From Candidatus Delongbacteria bacterium (lineage in GTDB: Bacteria > CAIWAD01 > BS150m-G50), in assembly GCA_016784425.1 (NCBI GenBank), contig JADHUQ010000055.1, forward strand, positions 1 to 12,649: a stretch of 12,649 nt of DNA, given 5' to 3'. Shown piece by piece: positions 6,155-12,277 of this stretch. Below the pieces are notes generated by a model. It saw only the letters and a list, made by a program, of their open reading frames with translations. It had not been told where the DNA came from and made no database searches. Position 1 is the first letter of the stretch; every line of letters starts with the position of its first letter. A program made the position numbers and the translations under genes.

Positions 6155-7185
6155 CAGCAACGCCCCCCCCGCCGCTGTGCCAGCAGGGCATCTTCCGCCG
6201 GGTAGTCGAACAATTTCAGATCGTAATCCGCGGGCGGATGTTCCCGTTCCCAGGCAACGGTACGCCGCAACGCCTCTTCACGTGACACAATCTCGACAAA
6301 ATTCAGTTCCCGGGACAAACGGTTATTGTCGGTCACCAATGATTGAGCGGTGTTGATACTGCTATGCAGATGCGACGGCAGCTGCTCCCCCGGTAACTTC
6401 ATGATCTCTCCGGACCAGCCGGCCGCCTGAGCGATTGCTCTGATCCACTGCTGCATTGAAAGGGTTTCCGACTCACCAACATTGTAAGTACGGCCGCTCG
6501 CAACCGGATTGGTTACCGCAGCGACGATGGCCGCAGCGACATTTTCGACATAACCGCGTGTCCAACGCCAGTCAGCTATCCCCTGTTCGAGTAAAATGGC
6601 CGGACGTCCATCATCCATTCTTCTTAACTGTTCAAACAGCCGATGCTGGGCATCGTTGGGTCCATATACCATGGGCAGACGCAGGATGGTCCCGGGGAGT
6701 TCCGCTTCACTTTGCGCTGCTCTCTCCACCAGTATCTTATCGTAGTGATACATCAGAGCCTCACTGTCCGCTGCCTGTTTACGATAGGGGAAGAATGTAT
6801 CACGCAGCGGAGCATCTTCTGTCAATGGGAGCGGATCCGGATCACCCGGTTCAGTTCCCAGCAGTCGTCCCCAGGCACGGTAGACATCCTGGCTGCTGAT
6901 TGCCACCAATCGTTCAGCCACTCCCCGAAAACAGCCGACGACCTCTTCCGCCTGTCGTTGTGTAAAGGGAATCATATCCAGTATCAGTTGGGGGGCAAAT
7001 TCCAGGAAGCGCTTCCTGTACTTCGGCAGTTCCTGACGATCACCCCGGATAGGGCTGACACCCTCCGGGAGCGGGGCCCCGGCGTTGCCCCGGTTGAACA
7101 GCGCCAGTTCGTGCCCCAGACCATGCAGTTGTCGCATGACTTCAAGCCCGATGAATCTGGTACCACCGATGATCAGGATACGCAT
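6154..7185 (-). CDS. NAD-dependent epimerase/dehydratase family protein (extended SDR)
   Basis: A 343-residue extended short-chain dehydrogenase/reductase. The Rossmann nucleotide-binding loop is GGTRFIG (residues 7-13), the variant seen in the CSP41/RmlD-like subgroup and not the standard GxxGxxG. The catalytic set is a Ser in VAISSQDVYRA (near residue 98) and YHYDK, giving YxxxK at about 146-150. RLPMVYGPND and NVGESETLSMQQWI are typical SDR substrate-domain segments. It likely modifies a nucleotide sugar or related NAD(P)-dependent substrate; the substrate cannot be named. Two adjacent ATGs exist. I chose the second (7185) because AGGAG lies five bases before it but only two before the first. 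It begins immediately after a strong terminator region and a doubtful short frame, and is followed by the racemase. Confidence 0.87.
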   Translation of the reverse strand: MRILIIGGTRFIGLEVMRQLHGLGHELALFNRGNAGAPLPEGVSPIRGDRQELPKYRKRFLEFAPQLILDMIPFTQRQAEEVVGCFRGVAERLVAISSQDVYRAWGRLLGTEPGDPDPLPLTEDAPLRDTFFPYRKQAADSEALMYHYDKILVERAAQSEAELPGTILRLPMVYGPNDAQHRLFEQLRRMDDGRPAILLEQGIADWRWTRGYVENVAAAIVAAVTNPVASGRTYNVGESETLSMQQWIRAIAQAAGWSGEIMKLPGEQLPSHLHSSINTAQSLVTDNNRLSRELNFVEIVSREEALRRTVAWEREHPPADYDLKLFDYPAEDALLAQRRGGRC

Positions 7186-7424
7186 CATTGCTCCTCTGCT
7201 GAATAACGATCGAGGAAAAGCCGCAGGTCGTTTCGGTACGGTCGGTGTGACAACCCGGCTACGACACCGTTGTCCACCAGGATCATCAACACCAAAAGCC
7301 AGGATTCCAAAAGTTTTGCCCCCAGTGCGAAACCTGGCGCTTCAAAGGGGGAAAAGACAAGCTGCCTTAGAACATCAACCGGCTCGCTGAACCATGCAGC
7401 TGAAAATAAAACGGGATGCTTCAC
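7185..7424 (-). CDS. Doubtful small hypothetical frame upstream of the epimerase
   Basis: This 79-codon frame ends GAGCAATGA, overlapping the ATGATG start of the epimerase. It encodes a hydrophobic stretch, ESWLLVLMILVDNGVVAG, and a charged C-terminus. The first possible start (GTG at 7424) sits inside the stem of the trpB2 terminator, which makes the full length unlikely. An internal ATG at 7286 would give 33 residues with only a weak GGTG upstream. I recognise no family. It may be a small coupled gene, a remnant, or simply non-coding leader DNA of the epimerase. Confidence 0.2.
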   Translation of the reverse strand: MKHPVLFSAAWFSEPVDVLRQLVFSPFEAPGFALGAKLLESWLLVLMILVDNGVVAGLSHRPYRNDLRLFLDRYSAEEQ

Positions 7425-7440
7425 AATGACAGCATCCCGC
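7403..7440 (-). terminator. Intrinsic terminator of trpR-trpB2
   Basis: CGGGATGCT (7412-7420) and AGCATCCCG (7431-7439) form a perfect 9-bp GC-rich stem with a 10-base loop, extendable by one G-U pair. On the minus strand it is followed directly by TTTTATTTT (complement of 7403-7411). It lies 26 bp past the trpB2 stop, a textbook rho-independent terminator. Confidence 0.92.
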
Positions 7441-7466
7441 TTTATCCAATATCAGTTCACAGTGAT

Positions 7467-8831
7467 TTACTGTGGTCGTGGCAGGCCTTCCAGTGAAACC
7501 AGAGAGCGCAGTAACTGCTCTTCCGGAAGTGAGTAATCGGCAAGCTGACCGTTGAAGTAGGCTTCATAACCACTGAGGTCCATCAGACCATGCCCGGACC
7601 AGTTGAGACAGATGATCCGTTCCTTACCCTCTTCCTGAGCCTGTTTGGCTTCACGAATTGTCTGGGCGATGGCATGGGAGGTTTCAGGTGCAGGAATAAA
7701 GCCTTCGGTATGGGCAAAGAGAACTGCCGCCTGATAACATTCCAGCTGGTGGATGGCGGTGGCTTCGATCAGCTCCTCCTGCAACAGGTGACTGACCAGC
7801 GGGGCGATACCGTGGTAACGCAGCCCACCGGCGTGGATCGGTGGGGGGATGAAACCATGACCGAGACTGTGCATCGGCAACAAAGGGGTCATCATGGCCA
7901 CATCACCGGAATCGTAGACATAGGGGGCGCGGGTCAGGGTCGGGCAGGAGGCAGGCTCCACCGCTACCACCCGCAGCTCTTTACCATTGAACTTGTCGGC
8001 GAGAAAGGGGAATGTGAGTCCGGCAAAGTTGGAACCCCCACCGGCACAGCCGATGAGCACATCGGGGTACTCACCAATCTGCTCAAACTGCTTCTTCGTC
8101 TCCAATCCAATGACTGTCTGGTGCATCAGGACATGGTTCAAAACGCTGCCCAGTGAGTAACGGGTGTCATCGGCAGTGACCGCCTGCTCGATAGCCTCGC
8201 TGATGGCAATACCGAGGCTGCCGGGGGTATCGGGTGTTTCAGCTAGTATCCTGCGTCCGGTCTCGGTCTCGCTACTGGGGCTGGCGACACAGTCGGCACC
8301 CCAGGTTCGCATCATCATCTGGCGGAATGGTTTCTGCTCGAAGCTGATCCGAACCATAAAGACCTTGCACTCGATACCCATCAACTGGCAACTCATGGCC
8401 AGAGCACTGCCCCATTGACCGGCTCCGGTTTCAGTGGTCAGACGCTTGATCCCGAACTCACGGTTGTAGTAGGCCTGGGCGATGGCGGTGTTCGGCTTGT
8501 GGCTACCGGCCGGGGAGACACCCTCGTTCTTGTAATAGATCTTCGCAGGGGTACCCAGTGCCTTTTCCAGGCGCCGGGCTCTATGTAAAGGACTGGGGCG
8601 CCATTGCGCCAGCACCTGCAGTATTTCGTCGGGAATATCAATCCAGCGCTCCTGACTGACCTCCTGCTCAATCAGGTTCATTGGAAACACCGGTGCCAGT
8701 GCTTCCGGTCCGATCGGGTTGCCGGCAGGATCAACCGGTGGGGGCAGCGGTTTGGCCAGATCAGCCTGGATGTTGTACCATTGCCGGGGCATCTCATCTT
8801 CGCGCAGCAGGATCTTAATTTCTTGCGTCAT
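7467..8831 (-). CDS. trpB2: Tryptophan synthase beta chain, TrpB2 type
   Basis: A 454-residue PLP enzyme of the TrpB2 group, which condenses indole and L-serine to L-tryptophan without needing a TrpA partner in the same way as TrpB1. The PLP-binding lysine is Lys112 in PAGSHKPNTA, the phosphate-binding loop is CAGGGSN (262-268), and the C-terminal SGHG (412-415) is in LNWSGHGLMD. The extra N-terminal residues and the PIGPEALAPVFP segment are typical of TrpB2, not the ~400-residue TrpB1. No trpA is adjacent, which suggests indole salvage or a secondary route. ATG at 8831 lies inside the end of trpR, with AGGAGGAGAAG directly before it, and the genes overlap by 17 bp, giving tight translational coupling. 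A strong terminator follows 26 bp after the TAA stop. Expression is probably repressed by TrpR with tryptophan. Confidence 0.95.
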   Translation of the reverse strand: MTQEIKILLREDEMPRQWYNIQADLAKPLPPPVDPAGNPIGPEALAPVFPMNLIEQEVSQERWIDIPDEILQVLAQWRPSPLHRARRLEKALGTPAKIYYKNEGVSPAGSHKPNTAIAQAYYNREFGIKRLTTETGAGQWGSALAMSCQLMGIECKVFMVRISFEQKPFRQMMMRTWGADCVASPSSETETGRRILAETPDTPGSLGIAISEAIEQAVTADDTRYSLGSVLNHVLMHQTVIGLETKKQFEQIGEYPDVLIGCAGGGSNFAGLTFPFLADKFNGKELRVVAVEPASCPTLTRAPYVYDSGDVAMMTPLLPMHSLGHGFIPPPIHAGGLRYHGIAPLVSHLLQEELIEATAIHQLECYQAAVLFAHTEGFIPAPETSHAIAQTIREAKQAQEEGKERIICLNWSGHGLMDLSGYEAYFNGQLADYSLPEEQLLRSLVSLEGLPRPQ

Positions 8832-9117
8832 CTTCTCCTCCTTTTCTTCTGGTGTTTGAGTTCAACAGGCTACTGGTGGCCGAGTTGCTGTTTTTGACTA
8901 TTTTTGCACCGCGTGTAATTTTACAGAGACTGATACCCAACCTGGTCGCGATTTCCCGTTGCGGTCGACCCTCCTTCAACTGCTGCATCAACTCCCAACG
9001 CAGGCTGAGGTCCCGCCTTTCCGCCGCTGTAAAAATCTCATCAAAAAACCGCCGCATCAGATCGCGGTCGTTGATACTGGTGAACAGTTCGATAATGGCA
9101 TCTTCAGATTTACTCAT
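8815..9117 (-). CDS. trpR: Trp operon repressor family protein TrpR
   Basis: A 100-residue TrpR-superfamily regulator. TrpR dimers bind L-tryptophan as corepressor and then operator DNA. The region ELMQQLKEGRPQREIATRLGISLCKITRGAKIVKN (residues 42-76) is the helix-turn-helix, with ITRG in the recognition helix as in TrpR of E. coli and Chlamydia. AAERRDLSLRW (31-41) matches the helix before it. The C-terminal NTRRKGGEDDARN is basic to acidic, and its codons also form the trpB2 ribosome binding site. ATG at 9117 has GAGG six bases upstream. The arrangement trpR-trpB recalls the chlamydial trpRBA operon, where TrpR controls tryptophan synthesis from indole. A perfect dyad lies directly upstream and is the likely autoregulatory operator. 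The related YerC subgroup is an alternative label. Confidence 0.88.
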   Translation of the reverse strand: MSKSEDAIIELFTSINDRDLMRRFFDEIFTAAERRDLSLRWELMQQLKEGRPQREIATRLGISLCKITRGAKIVKNSNSATSSLLNSNTRRKGGEDDARN

Positions 9118-9127
9118 GACTAACCTC

Positions 9128-9147
9128 TGTTTCTATACATAGAAACA
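9128..9147. promoter_or_regulatory. Perfect 20-bp dyad, candidate TrpR operator
   Basis: TGTTTCTAT-AC-ATAGAAACA is a perfect inverted repeat with 9-base arms and a 2-base centre. It occupies 11 to 30 bases upstream of the trpR ATG, ending directly at the GAGG ribosome binding site. A possible minus-strand -10 element TAATGT (9145-9150), with TG at the extended position, overlaps its edge, so a repressor bound here would block transcription. The size agrees with TrpR operators, but the sequence is not the E. coli CTAG-core operator. I infer autoregulation; an RNA hairpin masking the ribosome binding site is an alternative. Confidence 0.6.
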
Positions 9148-9199
9148 TTAGCAGCCAGATAAGCAAGACAAAATCATTGCCCACTGAGGTTGTGGAGGT

Positions 9200-9351
9200 G
9201 TGCTCTTAAAGGAGGGAGCACTGCTGCACTACCCGTCGCAACGAGTCACAAATGCAGACAGTGCGGTACAACACTGTTTTTCTTTAAAGACCCGGGATAA
9301 CGTTTCCCTCAAGTTCACCTGCCTGAGATCGTTGCCTGGGGCAGGCGGGTG
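9200..9351. other. Intergenic region with three short hairpins between the ACT gene and trpR
   Basis: The 276-bp gap 9118-9393 holds no gene that I can support. Apart from the operator dyad it contains GTGCTC/GAGCAC (9200-9205 with 9216-9221), ACAGTG/CACTGT (9258-9263 with 9272-9277), and CACCTGCCTG/CAGGCGGGTG (9316-9325 with 9342-9351, one mismatch). The last lies 43 bp past the ACT stop and could end that transcript, but no U-run follows on the minus strand. The middle one has a T-run only on the plus strand, where no gene ends. Confidence 0.35.
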
Positions 9352-9393
9352 AAAGGGGCAAGCTTCTCTGATATTGGAACAGCCAGAGGGTCA

Positions 9394-9813
9394 TTACTCT
9401 TTGAGACAGCGGATCGCCGCCGCGGTGTCCTCAGAGGTATCCAGGCCGATGTACATGATGAACCTGGGTCCGATTACTGCTGTCGTAAGTCCACGCAGGC
9501 TGATCCCGGTGGCGGCCAGTTTCTCAGTCACCCGGGAGGTTATACCTGGTATATCATGCCCCTGAACCCGGATGGCGTTGACACTTGAGGTAATGTTAAA
9601 ACCAAGCATGGCAGCTGTTTTAATCTCCTCATCACCCCGCAGGGGAGCGACAAAAACAACACCTGTACCTGGCTTTTCCGCTGCACGTCGCGCGATAATC
9701 AACTCGAGGTCGGCGCCCACTTCCCGTAAAGTCTTCAGCACATTCGACAGGTTACCGGTCTGATCATTGACCCCCGCTGCCCAGACATCCACCTTTTCGA
9801 CAGTAATGTTCAT
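9394..9813 (-). CDS. Tandem ACT-domain amino-acid-binding protein
   Basis: A 139-residue protein built from two ACT-like units. The first has VDVWAAGVNDQTGNLSNVLKTL (residues 8-29), the beta-strand plus helix with the NDQTGNL ligand-loop pattern. The second has NAIRVQGHDIPGITSRVTEKLAATGISLRGL (about 79-109) with the typical PGI turn. ACT domains bind small ligands, usually amino acids, at domain interfaces and regulate enzymes. This one has no enzyme attached, so it is likely a stand-alone regulatory or sensor subunit in the cytoplasm. ATG at 9813 is preceded by GAGGG eight bases upstream. It lies directly upstream of trpR-trpB2 but with a 276-bp gap. A link to tryptophan or serine metabolism is suggestive only. 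Confidence 0.8.
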   Translation of the reverse strand: MNITVEKVDVWAAGVNDQTGNLSNVLKTLREVGADLELIIARRAAEKPGTGVVFVAPLRGDEEIKTAAMLGFNITSSVNAIRVQGHDIPGITSRVTEKLAATGISLRGLTTAVIGPRFIMYIGLDTSEDTAAAIRCLKE

Positions 9814-9869
9814 TGGTCTGCCCTCATGTTAGTAAAAACGGTGTTGTTTCTCCCATGGCTGGATAGGCC

Positions 9870-9898
9870 AAGTTAACGATCCACTGGCAAAAGGTCAA
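9870..9898 (-). promoter_or_regulatory. Possible sigma70-type promoter of the ACT gene
   Basis: On the minus strand, TTGACC (9893-9898) is followed after exactly 17 bases by TAACTT (9870-9875), about 57 bases before the ACT start. The -35 is good (five of six), the -10 is poor (three of six). It lies in the 156-bp intergenic stretch after the PycTM-like gene. No experimental or comparative support. Confidence 0.35.
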
Positions 9899-9969
9899 GG
9901 CAGAGCCAGCTGTTTGCCACTGCTGTGGTGCTATTTCTATCTGTAGATGGCCTCTTTTACACTGCCCCC

Positions 9970-10530
9970 TTATATTAACAGCTTGATCCCGAAAATTATC
10001 ACTGACAGCAGTGCGCCCAGTGCCAGCAGGATATAACTGTAACGCAACAGTCGGTATTTTTTCTTGAGAACAGCCCCGATCTGGTAGATGTCTTTCAGTA
10101 ACAGTCTCCTGGCGCTGCGATTGTCACTCAAGGTCTCCATCATGTAATCAACATAGTTTTTTTCAGGAACGCTGGCGAAGAAGCCAAAGAACAGGGGATT
10201 CGGCATCTCCTCCGGTCGTTTGAAATGGTGGGTTCTGGTGCGGGGCAATACCACCAGGATCGCCATGAAAAAGGAGATAAATACCAGAAATGCCATGGTG
10301 ATCATCGGCACGAAATAGATTTTTGTACTGAATTCCGCACTGAACATCTGCGACTGAATAACGGAGAGAAAGATCAGGGAGAAGCCGATGACGATATTCG
10401 CTTTCTGGTCAGCCACCAGGCTCAGTTGGGCCTGGTGTTGTTGGGCAGTTCTGAGGGCGTAGATGACATCGTGGTCATCGACCGGCAGGTTTTCGCTGGT
10501 ACACCCACCTTCTACTGTACTATCAGCCAT
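9970..10530 (-). CDS. Membrane protein resembling Pycsar effector PycTM
   Basis: A 186-residue protein. After a polar N-terminus, the segment ALRTAQQHQAQLSLVADQKA (about residues 25-44) precedes a membrane helix (46-62), and a second long one covers 71-95. A cytoplasmic part follows with PNPLFFGFFA (110-119), YVDYMMETLSD and DIYQIGAVLKKKYRLLRYSY (147-166), then a last helix (about 163-183). The ADQKAN start of the first helix, the PNPLFFG motif and the IYQIGxVLxxKYR motif match my recollection of the Pycsar effector family (PF18967), whose PycTM members respond to cyclic pyrimidine nucleotides in phage defence. No pyrimidine cyclase gene is adjacent. An in-frame start at 10611 would overlap the lipoprotein gene. 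I prefer ATG 10530, which has AAGGAG eight bases upstream and no overlap. Its role here may be unrelated to defence. Confidence 0.62.
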   Translation of the reverse strand: MADSTVEGGCTSENLPVDDHDVIYALRTAQQHQAQLSLVADQKANIVIGFSLIFLSVIQSQMFSAEFSTKIYFVPMITMAFLVFISFFMAILVVLPRTRTHHFKRPEEMPNPLFFGFFASVPEKNYVDYMMETLSDNRSARRLLLKDIYQIGAVLKKKYRLLRYSYILLALGALLSVIIFGIKLLI

Positions 10531-10579
10531 CAACTGAACTCCTTTCTCTGGTTTAACATTCACACCCGAGAGTGTGTTA

Positions 10580-11062
10580 TCAGTGGATTTTCTTGATCTC
10601 TCTGGCATCAACCTTGATCAGGAAGGGTTGCTGCTTGGTGTCCCTGAGTTGTACAACCACATCCACCTTAATACCGGTCTCCCACTCCGGACCGTCACGG
10701 AATTCTATCAGCAGATGTGGGGATTGTGCCCCTGTCTGCCGGACTTCCAACTCGGCAGTTGTCCACAGTTCCTCCCCGTTGATGATCCAGGCCTGCTCTG
10801 CTGTAACGCCTGGCGGAAAAGGCTCCAGACCTTCATTACGTAGGGTCAGTGAACCAGCCACCGGATGACCGGCCGGTTGTGTCATCGGCATGAAATTGCA
10901 CCAGAGATAGGCGTCAAGTGTCAGATGTTGCCCCTCGATCATGACAGTTGGTTGAGCAGCCTGAAGCTGTTGAAGTTGTCTGGCCTTTTCAGCGGAATCG
11001 GAACTGCCGCAACCTGTGAACAAACCGGACAACAACCCGGTCAATAGCAATACTCGTACCAT
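10580..11062 (-). CDS. Predicted lipoprotein of unknown family
   Basis: A 160-residue protein. Residues 1-17 (MVRVLLLTGLLSGLFTG) form a signal peptide ending in FTGC, an acceptable lipobox with Cys18 as lipidation site, so it should be anchored in the membrane facing the periplasm. The next stretch is a short charged linker, and the mature part is beta-strand-rich (GHPVAGSLTLRNEGLEPFPPG, ELEVRQTGAQSPHLLIEFRDG, GIKVDVVVQLRD), suggesting an Ig-like fold. I recognise no named domain. The open frame extends to 11137, but ATG 11062 starts exactly at the signal peptide and has GGAGG six bases upstream. It ends 49 bp before the PycTM-like gene, with no terminator between them, so the two may form a transcription unit and could act together at the membrane. 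Confidence 0.75.
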   Translation of the reverse strand: MVRVLLLTGLLSGLFTGCGSSDSAEKARQLQQLQAAQPTVMIEGQHLTLDAYLWCNFMPMTQPAGHPVAGSLTLRNEGLEPFPPGVTAEQAWIINGEELWTTAELEVRQTGAQSPHLLIEFRDGPEWETGIKVDVVVQLRDTKQQPFLIKVDAREIKKIH

Positions 11063-11238
11063 TGAATACCTCCCGTTGTTTTCAGCTATTTCGAGGCGGT
11101 GAAAATCCTGCGCTTCTACCCGGTCAATATGGTTCATCAGATCACTTATTTACAGTTTTTCGTCAAAAGTCGGTGGCAGACAAAATGAGTGGTAATCGGC
11201 GTGGATACCAAGATAGATCACTCCTTGAACTAATGGTA

Positions 11239-12099
11239 TCAAGCCCGGCAGGTGTAGGGAAAGACAGGTCGCTCCAACGGAAACGGATCCCTGACCAGGG
11301 GATTGTTGCCTGTCAGGGGGAGAAGTTCGGTCTGCCCCAGCCTGAGCTTGTCGGTGTGAAAGTGAAATTCGATCCTGGTATCGCCAGGTTCAGCCAGATA
11401 TGGATAGAGTTGCGACCAGTCTGGCAGCCGTTCCGCAACGATATCGAAAACCTGCAGACAACTGCCGGTGCGCCGGTAGAGTACCAGGCAATTCAGATCG
11501 GTAATTTCATAGAGATGATCACGCAGGGTGTAGAGACAATGGAACATCAGCAATCTGGCATTCCCGAAGCTGAAGCGGTTGGAAACAGTGGTGCGTTGCC
11601 GGGCATACTGATAAATCCTCTGCAGATCACCCGGATTGGCCGGATCGAGTCGGCGACGACCAGCTCTGGGGGTGACAGGGTCCACATCAGAGTACTCGAG
11701 CTGCTCCACTATAGATCTGAATCCGACTGCCCTGTAAAAAGGGATCGCCTCATCCGTTGAGAAGAGTAGAACGGCGTCATGATCCTGAACCTGATCAAGA
11801 GCTGAAGCGGTTAACTTTCTGTTCAATCCCCGACGTTGCCACTCCGGATGTGTGGCGACCGAGGACAGTTGTGCTACCCGGGCCGGTTGCCCCGCTATTA
11901 CCGCTGGCAACGAGTAGATACAGACAGAGGCGACAATCCGCTCCCGTTCGAAATATGAAAACGGGATAAAGGCCTCGTCCCAGAAACCATTCTCCTCCCA
12001 GAGGGTGAAATCCAGATTGAAGCTATCAACCATGAATTGTTGGAAGGCTCTTCTCGCCGATGGATCTTCCCAGTAGTCGGTTCTGAAAGTCAGTGCCAT
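11239..12099 (-). CDS. GNAT-family N-acetyltransferase with C-terminal extension
   Basis: A 286-residue GNAT protein. The N-terminal domain carries VAQLSSVATHPEWQRRGLNRKL (residues 75-96), with the acetyl-CoA pyrophosphate-binding QRRGLN loop, and FYRAVGF (121-127), the usual GNAT C-terminal strand. The rest, about 140-286, contains a second beta-rich region (CLVLYRRTGSCLQVFDIV), as in Eis-like two-part acetyltransferases. The substrate cannot be told from sequence. ATG at 12099 has GAGGAT eight bases upstream. That GAGG shares bases with the TGA stop of the truncated cupin, so translation may be coupled. The stop at 11239 is overlapped by a short GATACCA/TGGTATC inverted repeat (11204-11240). 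Confidence 0.82.
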   Translation of the reverse strand: MALTFRTDYWEDPSARRAFQQFMVDSFNLDFTLWEENGFWDEAFIPFSYFERERIVASVCIYSLPAVIAGQPARVAQLSSVATHPEWQRRGLNRKLTASALDQVQDHDAVLLFSTDEAIPFYRAVGFRSIVEQLEYSDVDPVTPRAGRRRLDPANPGDLQRIYQYARQRTTVSNRFSFGNARLLMFHCLYTLRDHLYEITDLNCLVLYRRTGSCLQVFDIVAERLPDWSQLYPYLAEPGDTRIEFHFHTDKLRLGQTELLPLTGNNPLVRDPFPLERPVFPYTCRA

Positions 12100-12109
12100 A
12101 GGTCGATCC

Positions 12110-12256
12110 TCAGCCGCAGCGAACAGGCCTGCTGCAGTGCGAACGTTCCTGGACTTTCCAGTAGGCGAGAGTCATCGTGGTAGTGTGGACAAACACACCC
12201 TCGAAACCGGGCACCGGCCCCTTGATCGGCAAGCTTTTCAGGTTGATAAAAGGCAT
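12110..12256 (-). pseudogene. Truncated cupin-domain gene
   Basis: A 48-codon frame from ATG 12256, with GGAGG four bases upstream. The first 36 residues (MPFINLKSLPIKGPVPGF at the start, MTLAYWKVQ later) match the N-terminal strand of a widespread small cupin family of about 110 residues. In that family a metal-binding HxHxxEQ-type motif should follow directly after the YWxxxAG segment. Here the frame instead reads ERSHCSRPVRCG and stops at TGA 12110-12112, so the metal site and the barrel are missing. The 3' two-thirds have been lost, and the GNAT gene begins 10 bp later. Checking the other frames shows no continuation of the cupin, so this is a deletion, not a frameshift. It is 21 bp downstream of the sensor-kinase stop. 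Confidence 0.72.
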
Positions 12257-12277
12257 TGATCCTCCTCTATATCAGTG

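Noticed and set aside
9258..9281. Terminator-like hairpin plus T-run on the plus strand
   Set aside because: The stem is only 6 bp and no plus-strand gene ends there.
10531..10611. Longer N-terminus of the PycTM-like protein
   Set aside because: It would overlap the lipoprotein gene by 32 bp, whereas ATG 10530 has AAGGAG at good spacing.
11063..11137. Longer N-terminus of the lipoprotein
   Set aside because: The extension would bury the signal peptide behind 25 polar residues; ATG 11062 has GGAGG and starts the signal peptide.
11204..11240. GATACCA/TGGTATC inverted repeat at the GNAT stop as terminator
   Set aside because: The 7-bp stem is AT-rich, has a 23-base loop and no U-run.
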